64,000 nt of DNA, from positions 1 through 64,000 of the forward strand of contig VCJN01000132.1 of the NCBI GenBank assembly GCA_006384855.1. The letters run 5' to 3'. This document shows, in pieces, positions 20,371 through 30,084 of the stretch (the first letter of the stretch is position 1; every line of letters begins with the position of its first letter). The notes below the pieces were generated by a model that ran no database searches, was not told the DNA's origin, and saw only the letters and a list, made by a program, of their open reading frames with translations. The position numbers were made by a program, and so were the translations under genes. The DNA is from Tetraselmis striata. Taxonomy: Eukaryota; Chlorophyta; Chlorodendrophyceae; Chlorodendrales; Chlorodendraceae.

Positions 20371-21310
20371 CAGCTGACGGATCCGGTGCTTGTTTTTGGC
20401 CTCTGCCCTAAAGTTGCTCCCCTCCAAGCGCTCCCACGTTGCCCGTGCCGGCTGCTCGGCCGCCGGGGCTGAGCCGGCGTATGCAATGCGCTCGGCGGCC
20501 GACCTCCAAGCTATCCCGCATTACTCGGACTTCCCCTTTCACTCCATGCGCAAAGTACAGGAAACCCTGAACCACCGCATTCACACGGTCCGTTTCGCAA
20601 AGCTTGCTGCGCGTATGCCTACAAGCGGCCCTGACAGCAACCGCTTCCGAGGCCGCCCATTACGCGCTTCGACAACGTTCCTGGTGACGGATCCTCCAAG
20701 CGAGGGTCGCCTTGTTGAAGTCCGTGAGCGTTCCCCTGAGTACTACGATTCCATGTTCCGCGTTGCCGCTTGCCGCCCATTTGGCCTCCCGGCGGCTCCT
20801 GTCCTCTCCCTTGGCGAGCCATGCTCTTGTGCTTTTTGCTCCTTCTCGGTACAAGGTATGCTGGCCCGTTTTGAGGAAGTTGGCGTGGAATTCACTCCTT
20901 CAACTTGGGCGGTCGCATACGCTGATCACGTGGCACGTTGCTCTGGGGGCGACTCCAATCACGCCGCACACAAGTGGGCGGCACATGGCCTTTCCGACAT
21001 TTGCCACAACGTGAAGTAAGTCCGCGATGGGCGTGTGTGTCCAGATCCTCACGGACCCGTCGGTGCGTGTTTCTCTTCCGAAGGGCAGCGACGGCCGGCC
21101 GGCCGATGTTGGGCTTTTTGGGTATGGCGGTATCCGCGGGAACATAGTTGTTGTCGATACCACCATTGCCCCTATCCTCGGCGTGTCAAGCTCGGATCCA
21201 ACGACTGCATCGCGGGCTGCAGAGCGCCACAAAAATCCTTAAGTATGACGAGGATGTCCGAAACGCCGCCGGCATGCTTCGCTTTGTTCCTTTCGCCGTT
21301 TCCGAGCACT
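20371..21310 (+). mobile_element. LINE-A copy, zinc-knuckle and nuclease-like C-terminus
   Basis: An open frame (about 20390-21019) carries CSCAFC...DHVARC, a CCHC-like zinc knuckle. The next frame has GRPADVGLFGYGG...VVVDTTIAPI, the RPADVxL...VDxT signature of the nuclease-like domain of non-LTR elements, then AAERHKNPKYDEDVRNAAGML and FVPFAVSE. The 3' part matches 12551-13050 (reversed) almost base for base. The domain order zinc knuckle then nuclease-like domain suggests an R2/NeSL-type or Dualen-type LINE; the reverse transcriptase is not in this fragment. Confidence 0.65.
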
Positions 21311-22330
21311 GTGAGATTCAGATGTGACATACAGGTGACGAAGCACTACTACTAGCGACTATTATTTATCCGTGAAGGCTGCTGCTGGTGGCGGCACGTC
21401 CATTTAGTTACGTGCGAGTACATCCGGCGTTATTGCCGGCGGGCGATAAATCCTTTTTGTCATCATTCTGGTAGTCGTACCAGCCCGGTGAAGCGTACAT
21501 GGCACTGACGTACAAGGTACAAGGTTGTCCGTGTGGTACCGGGTAGTACGCGATATATTTATTACGCCGGTACCGGGGATGTAGTACCCGGTACCCGCGG
21601 TACCCGGGCACGAGCCCTAGTCGTCCTGTGGATAACTACGACTATTAGTACATGGGAGCGCAAATCGCAGCCGTACGTACTTGGTAACACTGGGGAATTT
21701 GTAGTACTAGTACTGCTGATCGGGCCTGCCAGCCGTCCGATCAAAGGTCATCAGATGGGCGGTTTGGCTGCCATGTTTTGCCAAAGAGTGCTCACGTTAC
21801 ATAAATATTCGCGAGGGGGAGGGCGGGGGCAGGCAGCGGTTTGCCGAAGAATGATTGAATTACAATATTCGCGACAGCTGCCATCGGGGGATGTGGCCCG
21901 GGGGGGGGGGGGGGGGGTGCGGGGGCGGGGGGACCACGCCCGCCCCGCCCCCCCCCGCCCCCCCTCGCCGCCAGCCGCTCCCGCCTGGGGGGGGGGGGGG
22001 GGGGGGGGGGGGGGTAAAGGGGGCGGGGGCTACTGCTTGTTCTTGTTCTTGCGTGCCCGGGGGACCCTCCGCTTCGACGATCTCGCTGCCTCCGCCTCCG
22101 CCTCCGCCTCCGCCTCCGCCTGCGCCTCCGACTCCGCCTCCGACTCCGCGACCGTCAGTTTCTTACCTCGGCGTTTCTTCACTGGCCTCTTCCGCTTCTT
22201 GTCATCCGTCAGTAAGTGTCTTCACCACCCCGGGAGGCTGTGCCGTCGACGACGCCGCCATGAGCTTCCTTACCTTGGCGTCGGGACGCCCCCTGTGCCC
22301 AGACACCCACAACAAGCCACAATCGTTTCG
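21311..22330. other. unassigned repeat-rich stretch with G/C runs
   Basis: The region contains G runs at about 21900-21918 and 21989-22013 and a GCCTCC hexamer array at about 22083-22125. On the minus strand 22030-22210 reads DDKKRKRPVKKRRGKK, then alternating E/A repeats, then SSKRRVPRARKNKNK, which looks like a charged protein segment. There is no start, family or continuous frame, so I annotate it only as possible remnant coding sequence. Confidence 0.25.
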
Positions 22331-22333
22331 CCT

Positions 22334-22790
22334 TTAAGCGGTTGAGGATGCGGCCTCCTCGGCCACCACGAGTTGCGCCGCTGGCACTGTGGAAGCCTTG
22401 GCGTTGAGGTGGGCCTTACGGCGCTCCCGGACGAACTTGCGCGCGGCACAAGTTAGCCACGAGTGGGTGCGTGCTAATGCGGAGGATGGAGTGTTTTGTT
22501 GCGCGCCCACCTTGTCACGGGTTTCCTCATGTCTTTCTCGTCCTCCTCGATGCCGGCGGCGCGGACACGCGAGACAACAAGGCTCGCCGCCCACTTTTGC
22601 CCGGGGGGGCGAGGTCGGCCATGGCGCTGTGAGCGGTGAAGGGGGGGGGGGGGGGGGCGGGGGGGGGGGGGGGGGGGGGGGGGCGCGGCCGAGGTGGAGA
22701 AACTAACACCCAGTCGACGACCGCCTTCCGCAGCAGTCAACGACACATCGGAGGCGAGGAGCAGCGCGCCACTACTATTTATATGCACGT
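22334..22790 (-). pseudogene. remnant of an unrecognised minus-strand gene
   Basis: Minus-strand segments MADLAPPGQKWAASLVVSRV...EEDEKDMRKPVTRW (about 22622-22500) and THSWLTCAARKFVRERRKAHLNAK (about 22470-22400) look coding but lie in different frames. A poly-G interruption at 22641-22683 lies upstream. Together with the charged segment at 22030-22210 they could be one decayed gene. The function is unknown. Confidence 0.25.
22641..22683. repeat. poly(G) tract (17 + 25 nt, one C between)
   Basis: Two G runs separated by a single C, at 22641-22657 and 22659-22683. Confidence 0.9.
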
Positions 22791-22914
22791 ATTGTCAAGA
22801 GCTAGTCGGTGCGGCATTGTGTCGGTGTAATTTCGCAATGTTTATTGTTGAAGTAGCACGGCGTAATGGATACGGCGAGTGAATCCGGGATAATGTGTGC
22901 GACGAATGTGCGCG

Positions 22915-22965
22915 CGCAGCGTTGTGCGGCGGTGTGCGGCGGTGTGCGGCGGTGTGCACCGATGT
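22915..22965. repeat. short GTGTGCGGC array
   Basis: The unit GGTGTGCGGC is repeated about four times just before the ~370-bp satellite. Similar GATGTGCGG repeats occur at 28975-29012. Confidence 0.5.
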
Positions 22966-23078
22966 TAATATAGTGTGAATATTATATCGGCCGTAGACGA
23001 TCAGGTCTGGCAGCACCGCCCGTGCTTGTAAATAAGCGACAATGGGTCTAGTCTCCCGCTAGTCTGTGCACCGCAAGT

Positions 23079-24240
23079 GCACTCCGCAAGCCTCGCCTCC
23101 ATCCGCGTCGGAACCGGTAGCGCGCTAGTAAGTGTTGTTGTGTGCGCACATCGTGACAACATTACACGGTGGCAATTGCAATTATTAGCGGTGGATAATG
23201 TGAAGGCGTTTTCGAAATCGACAGAGAATGAGGCGGTGCTGGCGGAGTGCATTGGCGGTGCACATAATAGCGTGTTGCTGGGGTTTTGGCTGCATCGGAC
23301 GCCGTATTCCCACCCATCCGGCACGGAATGTCCGGTTTTCACACATTTGTGTGTTAATAAAGCAGTGTGAATATTACGCGTCTTTTACGCCGGGTGGATG
23401 GGCATCCGGCGTCCGATGCACCCCAATTATTTGCAGCACGCTACTCTACGCACCCCCAACGCACTCCGCAAGCCTCGCCTCCATCCGCGTCGGAACCGGT
23501 AGTAAGTGTTGTTGTGTGCGCACATCGTGACAACATTACACGGTGGCAATTGCAATTAGCGGTGGACAATGTGAAGGCGTTTTCGAAATCGACGGAGAAT
23601 GTGGCGGTGCTGGCGGAGTGCATTGGCGGTGCACAGAATAGCGTGTTGCTGGGGTTTTGGCTGCATCGGACGCCGTATTCCCACCCATCCGGCACGGAAT
23701 GTCCGGTTTTCACACATTTGTGTGTTAATAAAGTGTGAATATTACGCGTCTTTTACGCCGGGTGGGTGGGCATCCGGCGTCCGATGCACCCCAATTATTT
23801 GCAGCACGCTACTCTACGCACCCCCAACGCACTCCGCAAGCCTCGCCTCCATCCGCGTCGGAACCGGTAGTAAGTGTTGTTGTGTGCGCACATCGTGACA
23901 ACATTACACGGTGGCAATTGCAATTAGCGGTGGGTAATGTGAAGGCGTTTTCGAAATCGACAGAGAATGAGGCGGTGCTGGCGGAGTGCATTGGCGGTGC
24001 ATAGAATAGCGTGTTGCTGGGGTTTTGGCTGCATCGGACGCCGTATTCCCACCCATCCGGCACGGAATGTCCGGTTTTCACACATTTGCGTGTGAATATA
24101 TATAGTGTGAATATTACGTAGGCGTCTTTTACGCTGGGTGGATGGGCATCCGGCGTCCGATGCACCCCGAATCTCACCAACACGCTACTCTACGCACCCC
24201 CAACGCATTCCGCCAGCCCCCCCTCTTTCCGCGCAGGTCC
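23079..24240. repeat. tandem ~370-bp satellite, three copies plus partial
   Basis: The start GCACTCCGCAAGCCTCGCC recurs at 23079, 23461 and 23829, with a diverged fourth start near 24206, giving periods of about 382, 368 and 377 bp. The copies are nearly identical. Each unit holds an imperfect foldback: GGCTGCATCGGACGCCGTATTCC pairs with a later GGCATCCGGCGTCCGATGCACC. The open frames seen across the array simply repeat the unit and are not genes. Confidence 0.85.
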
Positions 24241-25105
24241 TACGTTCCATTGTATGTATATACATACGTACATGTATTGCTCCGAAACCAGCCCAAACTT
24301 TATGAGTGCACAAGTGTAAATGGGGGGGGGGGGGGGGGGGGGATGTGGCGGCGGGGCATCCACTCACACATACCCCGGCGATGCATGACAGATATTACAT
24401 GCCGTGGCGGGTCGGCGGGCCGACCCGGCGGGGGGGGGGGGGGGGGGGGCGTCTATTCAACACGTGCGACAGTGTCGTTTCGTGGAGCAGTATATGTGCC
24501 CGGCCTCATTTATACCGCCCCCCTACCTGCGCTGCATGGTCTACCCCTAAGAATTACTTAGCACAAACCGCCATTACTTAATAGGAACCTAGCACAGCCA
24601 GGCTTATATGCCCGCTTTCCCGATCAACTTGTACGCACTTTCCGTCCCTCAACCGCCGGACATGGGGGTTAAGCCGCCAGCCTCGGCAGTTGCTTAGCCA
24701 GACTTGGCATCCCGTACCGTGTCCATGGCTTCGCAGCTCTGCCGCTGGCACACGCCGAGTCCGGCGCTTGCTGCCGCGGGGTTGCGCACGCATGCACGCA
24801 CGGTAATACGCCGCCGACGCCGCCACGCTTACTTCCACCACCTTCGCCAGCCGCAGCTTCGCACGCCTTTCCGCCGACATACGAAACGCACGAATCCCCC
24901 CCCGTCCCCGCGTCATGTATATTATATTCGAGGCGACTATGCGGGGCGCAGCACACGCCGCGGCGTGGGTCGGCGGAGCGACAGGCGGCGGGAGCCCTAA
25001 TGGCCGGGCAGTATCCACACCCACACAGGCACCGCCGCTCACCTCCGACGCGGATGAACCGCCTCCCAAAGGAAACATGCCGGTTGGCGGTAAGCCCAGC
25101 AGGCG
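24241..25105. other. unassigned, with G runs at ~24321-24341 and ~24430-24449
   Basis: Both strands have GC-driven open frames of 150-180 codons, but none shows a recognisable motif. No feature is supported other than the homopolymer runs. Confidence 0.3.
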
Positions 25106-25108
25106 TGC

Positions 25109-25810
25109 GTGGGGTGCCGGCGCCGGTACTGGTGCGACGGAGCTGTCGCGTCAGGAACCGCACCGAATGTGGAGCAACACATGGCGGTGCCGGCCCCACC
25201 TATGTCTAGGGCCACCTCCTCACAACACCCCGCCACGACGGCGTCGGCCACCGCCGACGGCGCCGTTGCGGGGGGGGACGCCCTGCCAGGCGACGATGAG
25301 GCGCCTGGTGCGCCGCGTCAGGAGGCGGAGGAGGCCGTGGTCGAGGCGACTGATCGGGCTGAGGGGGTTGTCGAGGCGAGCGAGGCTGCGCTCGCGCCAC
25401 CCGCCCCGCAGCCACCTGCGGGACATGCCGACTTGCTCGTCGCCATGTTGACCGGAGCACTACGAGCAGTGGCGGGAGGCGGCCACATGCACTATCATGT
25501 GCGTGTCCTGGCCGGACGCCCGTCATGCGTGGACTGCGGCCAACGGACGGACTGGGAGTGTTGCTGCGACGGCACCCCGGCTTTGTGCGGCCCCAAGTAC
25601 CCATGCATGGCGACCCATCAGTGGGCAGTCCCCTGCCCGACCACGGCCACGGTGAGGGCGGAGTTCCGCCATGTCAGGGACGCGTTCCACGACGCGACTC
25701 GCGCCGCCGTGTGTGAGGCTTCCGAGAAGGCACGCGCGGCTGGTAGGGTGCGCAGGGTGAAGCGGCGGACGGCCCAGGAGCTGAAGGAGAGCGAGACATG
25801 CCGTCAGTGA
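25109..25810 (+). CDS. cysteine-rich ORF, possible piggyBac-type zinc domain
   Basis: The open frame of 233 codons has an Ala/Glu-rich first half and a cysteine cluster at about residues 135-165: CVDCGQRTDWECCCDG...LCGPKYPC followed by THQW. Spacing of the C-x2-C, C-x-C and late C pairs is reminiscent of the C-terminal cysteine-rich domain of piggyBac transposases. A basic C-terminus follows (RVRRVKRRT). No upstream transposase core was found. It may be a domesticated or truncated fragment, or an unrelated zinc protein. An ATG at the exact start is not certain. Confidence 0.35.
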   Translation: MGCRRRYWCDGAVASGTAPNVEQHMAVPAPPMSRATSSQHPATTASATADGAVAGGDALPGDDEAPGAPRQEAEEAVVEATDRAEGVVEASEAALAPPAPQPPAGHADLLVAMLTGALRAVAGGGHMHYHVRVLAGRPSCVDCGQRTDWECCCDGTPALCGPKYPCMATHQWAVPCPTTATVRAEFRHVRDAFHDATRAAVCEASEKARAAGRVRRVKRRTAQELKESETCRQ

Positions 25811-25844
25811 GGTCGGGCGCAATGTCATTGGGTGGGGCACACGG

Positions 25845-25987
25845 ACGTGTAAAACTTGCACTTTGCGCGTACTGCTGGGTTACATCCAGGCTGCGTCACA
25901 CTATGCAACCGGAAAGGCTGCGTTGCTACTGCAAACAATGCGACGCCTCACTCTGTAGCAACCGCTGCCGCGCCTATCCCACAGCCG

Positions 25988-26021
<34 letters not shown>

Positions 26022-26185
26022 CGCGGGATCCCCGCCATCAGCAGCTTGCACTTGCACTTTGCGCGTACTGCTGGGTTACATCCAGGCGGCGTCACACCGG
26101 AAAGGCTGCGTTGCTACTGCAAACGATGCTACGCCTCACTCGGTAGCAACCGCTGCCCCGCCCATCCCACTCGGGATGCTGAGAG
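25845..26185 (+). repeat. duplicated ~125-bp zinc-finger-coding segment
   Basis: CACTTTGCGCGTACTGCTGG starts at about 25859 and again at about 26054; each copy runs about 125 bp with few differences, and a poly(C) run (about 25991-26020) lies between. The first copy encodes CAYC...CYCKQCDASLCSNRC, another cysteine-rich finger like that in the ORF at 25109-25810. Confidence 0.6.
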
Positions 26186-26699
26186 CAGCTAAAGGGCACC
26201 GGGGGCGGGGCAAGAGGGAGCAGGGCCAATGATTGTGGAAGAGCGGGGACCCGCTTGCATGCCATCGTATAATATCTTGCACAATATCTGTTGCTGCACT
26301 CATATCTCACATCACTAGCTTAGCTATAGTGATCCCCCCCCCCCCCCCCCCCCCGCACCGCGTACGCACAAGCCTGGGCATACGCATCAACTGCCCGCCG
26401 GGATGAGAAACTGGTATTGGTAGTGTGTCTGTGGGGTGGAGGGGGGGGGCAAAAGAGCTGCCAATTGCTGCCAAGCTGGTGCGTTACATTGGGGCAGGCG
26501 CTGGGCAGACAATTGGGGCTCGCTTCAGAGCATTGTCTAGTGCCTATGCGGCTGCGCCGCCTCCGCTGCATGCAGACTCTGCGGGCTCACCAGCACCGCC
26601 ACCTCAGTCATGCGGCCCTGCATCCCGCAGCCCGCCGCCGTCAGCCAGATCAGAGGTATCCAGAAGCCAGTGCTGGGGTTGTTGCGGCATGACCGCATA
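26186..26699. other. unassigned, with C run at ~26334-26354
   Basis: No supported gene. The right end may contain the tail of the degraded transposase-like gene on the minus strand. Confidence 0.3.
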
Positions 26700-28663
26700 G
26701 TTTTCAGCGGCTGCCGTCCACAGCTTGTAATGCATCCCTTTCCGCCGATTCCGCTGTATGCGCTGTCTTGGCGCCGCGCTGCCCCGGCCGCCGCTGTCTT
26801 GGCGCCGCGCTGCCCCGGCCGCCGCTGTCTTGGCGCCGCGATGCCCCGGCCGCCGCTGTCTTGGCGCCGCGCTGCCCCGGCCGCCGCTGTCTTGGCGCCG
26901 CGCTGCCCCGGCCGCCGCTGTCTTGGCGCCGCGCTGCCCCGGCCGCCGCTGTCTTGGCGCCGCGCTGCCCCGGCCGCCGCGCCTTGGCGCCGCGCTGCCC
27001 CGGCCGCCGCGCCTTGGCGCCGCGCTGCCCCGGCCGCCGCGCCTTGGCGCCGCGCTGCCCCGGCCGCCGCGCCTTGGCGCCGCGCTGCCCCGGCCGCCGC
27101 GCCTTGGCGCCGCGCTGCCCCGGCCGCCGCGCCTTGGCGCCGCGCTGCCCCGGCCGCCGCGCCTTGGCGCCGCGCGGGGTATCGAGTCCTCCCCTCCCCA
27201 GTGAGCGCGTCCACCTGCGCCTTGCGCTCGGGGCCGTCCTCCTCCGTCACCACATTCTGCAACCCCCACCGCGTGACGAACCACGCAGCTCCTTGCATGC
27301 GCTTGTACATGTGCCCAAGCACCGCCTAGGGACGCGAAGCTCCTTCTCGGTCATGATCGCCTTCACCCGGGCCTCCTCGAGCAGCGGACCGGCGTTAAGA
27401 ATGGAAAACGTTTCCATGTGGTGCAAGCAGTCCTCCATGACCCAGCCGGACTGCACCGTCACCTTGCCTGACCCTGCAGTCATGGAGGGGAATGCCGTCA
27501 CGCCCACGCCCACGCCCACGCTCACGCCCGGGGGGGGGGGGGGGGGGGGGGGGGGGTTACCTTTCGATTCTTGGACACTGCAAACGAAGGGCGCAACCCG
27601 CGTTCAAAGTTGCTGGGTATCGGGACTAAAGCCTGGCGCCGGTCTTCCTGCTTCATAGCTCGGAATCCAATGTGGCCCTGCACGGTGACAAATTTCCTCC
27701 AGAAGTCCCTTCCCAAGCCAAAAAAAAACAGGTGGAACGGCGCGAGGGGGAAGAGGTTGATCATGTTGACATAGCCCAGGACCACATGCACATGGCACAC
27801 GCCATGGCAGCCAGTGTTCTGCTTGGCCTCCGCCAGCCGGGTTGTGTTGAACGCACGCCGGGCAAGGTGCGTGATTCACTGGACAAGTCATCGCCTTGAT
27901 GGACGGTTACCAAGCGAGCCTCCCCGTCCGCATCCACAGTGGGGTGCTCCTGGGCAGCCGCCATAGCCTCCACAACCTGCCACGCCGACCGGGTGGGTGC
28001 GTGTGATTCCATACAACCGCAGGTGAGTGGTGCCACCAGCACACAGGCCGGGCCCACTCACCTCTGAACGCAGAAGGTCCACAATGTCACCGTCCTCGAA
28101 AACAGCGCGCCACTGGGTCGCCCCGCCGTAGTCCTCCAACACCCACTCGGTAACGACGCCGGTTATCACGCCGTAGTGCCATACTCCCCGGAACTTCTTG
28201 GCGATGACCTTCATGTAGAAGTCGCCGGGATCGCCTTTCCATATCACGCCCTCATCGCGGGTTCGACGCCCGCCGGCGGCCACGCAGGCGCGTCGATGTC
28301 CATACCGTCTTCGCCAACGGGGTCCTCCCCCACGCCCATCACATCGTCCACCTTCGAGCCGCCGTCGTCCGAGACCGGCGCCGGCGGGCCGTTTCCGACG
28401 GCTGCAGCTACTCCTGCTGCCGCGCTTGTTGCTGCTGTTGCTGCTGCTGCTGCTGCTGCCGCCCCTGCTGCTGCTGGTTGTGATAAGGCGGCCTTGCGGC
28501 GCAACTTAGCCGCACGCTTCAACGAGTGGCTACAGTTCGGGTATTTCCGGAAGTGCCGCTCTCGCGCCGTCCTTTCACTACTACCCGTCACGATGCCGTG
28601 GCAGTGCTTGCATGTGTACACGCCATCCTTCGACACACTCGCTATCCATCCCTTTGCCGGCAT
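26700..28663 (-). pseudogene. second transposase-like gene with N-terminal zinc finger, decayed
   Basis: The minus-strand start at 28663 encodes MPAKGWIASVSKDGVYTCKHC...RHFRKYPNCSH, a BED-like C-x2-C...H...H finger, then a basic and an Ala-rich linker. A frame change near 28275 leads to a Tudor/agenet-like segment, GDFYMKVIAKKFRGVWHYGVITG...WRAVFEDGDIVDLL, ending at a GT donor near 28062. Further segments read HVHVVLGYVNMINLFPLAPFHLFFFGLGRDFWRKF (27800-27690) and LGHMYKRMQGAAWFVTRWGL (27320-27260). The G/YVNMxxxFxLxPFHxxxxGLxxDFW pattern resembles the mid-region of CACTA-like or KDZ-like transposases. Internal poly-G and a minisatellite disrupt it. It could be host-derived, but a transposase origin is more likely. 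Confidence 0.45.
26767..27175. repeat. 30/31-bp GC-rich minisatellite, about 14 units
   Basis: The unit is CTTGGCGCCGCGCTGCCCCGGCCGCCGC plus TGT or GC. The left seven units are 31 bp and the right seven are 30 bp. The 30-bp class keeps the minus-strand frame of the overlapping transposase-like gene (ten-residue repeat ARRQGAAAGA); the 31-bp class rotates all frames, so apparent long ORFs on the plus strand are artefacts. Confidence 0.9.
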
Positions 28664-28679
28664 GCCTGCTGCCGCGCGC

Positions 28680-29227
28680 GGGGGGCGGGGGGGGGGGTTG
28701 AGAGTTGGGGTGGATGTAACCCACCACCGGCAGGCAACACAGATGCGAGTGCGCGGCTGTCCGCGCTTGATTCAACGGTGAGCGGCGGTGACCGTGAGGC
28801 GACCCCGTACTTCATGCGCGTGCTGGGGCGTTACACAATCATCAACAGTTAGGGCGGCTGCATTAAAACGCGCACCTACGAACACCACCTACCGCCTACC
28901 ACCTACCGTACCACCTACATCCGCCCACACCTCCGCCCGTCGTGCCGCACATCGCGGCACACCGCGGGGTCAGCGGTCAGCGATGTGCGGTCAGCGATGT
29001 GCGGCGATGTGCAATGAGTGCGTACATCCGCCTGTACTTAGCCCGGGTGCTCCGCGTCGGCGGGCGACACGCGAGCCCGCGTGCGCATATCAATTTGATG
29101 AAATTATGGAAACGAGAAATTCATATAGTACTTTACAGGTCGCGCGCGATAGTCGTCGCTACTGGGTATGAAATCCACGTCCCTCGTCCGTCCCGTATCG
29201 TCCCCGTATGTCGTCGTTCGTCACCAG
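28680..29227. other. unassigned, simple repeats
   Basis: No gene seen. Contains a G run (28681-28699), a CCACCTACCG array (about 28880-28925) and GATGTGCGGTCAGC repeats (28975-29012). Confidence 0.35.
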
Positions 29228-29737
29228 TAGGGCACATTTACGTCACATCTGAATATCACAGTGGAGTTTGGCTCGCTGGCCCCGCACGCCGAGGCTTTCT
29301 TGGTGGAGCTCGCGAAAGCTAGCCACGCACACACTGGCAAAAAAATCGGCCAGCTCTTGTCTGCGTGGCGCCGCCGTTTCTCCTTGCTCATCAACATGGC
29401 ACATGCCGACAACGTTCTACTTGGCGGGGTCGCGGCCGCGCGCGCAGCACGTGATGGTGCTCCTGCGCCTGCGTCGCGTCGCTCGTCGGCATGTGTTGCT
29501 TTGACCCGGGTCATTGGTTGCAAGCGTACTCGCCGCGGCTGATAGCCTACCCCGGGGCGGTGGTCCCCATTGGTTTCATGTTCCCCTTTCGGTCTTTCTG
29601 GTCGTTCCTTGGCCTCAGTGCTCCCCTTGACCCTTTGGTTCCTGGCAGCTTGGCGACGTCGTGGTTCCCTTGGCTCTTCCTTGGTTCTTGGCTCCCTGGC
29701 CCCCTGCTCGACCTTGGTTTCTGGCTTATGTCGTGGG
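29228..29737 (+). mobile_element. LINE-A copy, C-terminus and 3' UTR
   Basis: Plus-strand frame 29261-29542 reads EFGSLAPHAEAFLVELAKASHAHTG...RRRFSLLINMAHADN, the LINE-A C-terminus, ending at a stop. The 3' UTR to about 29737 matches, reversed, both 12551-12660 and 7310-7413. It is the uninterrupted reference for the empty transposon site (GTCAAGGGGAGCAC near 29640). Confidence 0.7.
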
Positions 29738-29759
29738 AGCCAAATTGGTGAAAATGACC

Positions 29760-30075
29760 GTTTTGTCCAACATGTCCCGGGTGAAAGTGGCCTAGCCCAC
29801 AGGGGCACCAAGCACCTTGATTCCGGACGAGAAGGCTGCAACACCATGCAACAAATGCCCAAAAGGAAGGGCGCCGAACGGGGACGAAGAGCCAAGCTGA
29901 CAATACGCATGTCGTTTGCGAATGGTGACGCTTAACCCAAAGGCGGCAAAAGCGGACGGGGCCACCCAGCACGTAGCAAGCGCAAGTCCGTCACTAGTGC
30001 CGAGCACGTTGGCGTCGTCAGAGAAGGCCGCTAGCACTGAGTGACGGGGGGCAGCCGCGGCGATGCGAGAATAGA
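29760..30075 (-). mobile_element. LINE reverse-transcriptase fragment
   Basis: Minus-strand frame reads RIAAAAPRHSVLAAFSDDANVLG...FAAFGLSV and then GIKVLGAPVG. The FSDDANVLG block matches the catalytic (Y/F)xDD region of LINE reverse transcriptase, followed by the usual GLxV segment and the VLGxPVG block. It is a short isolated fragment. Confidence 0.6.
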
Positions 30076-30084
30076 TGAGAGAAC

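Noticed and set aside
23077-24004. Series of similar ~100-codon ORFs that look like a gene family
   Set aside because: They repeat with the ~370-bp satellite unit and exist on both strands.
22915-24240. CRISPR-like array
   Set aside because: Repeat units are hundreds of bases long with no unique spacers, in a eukaryotic nuclear context.
26758-27204. Long plus-strand open frames of repeated Pro/Arg/Ala
   Set aside because: They are generated by the 30/31-bp minisatellite and have no independent coding signal.
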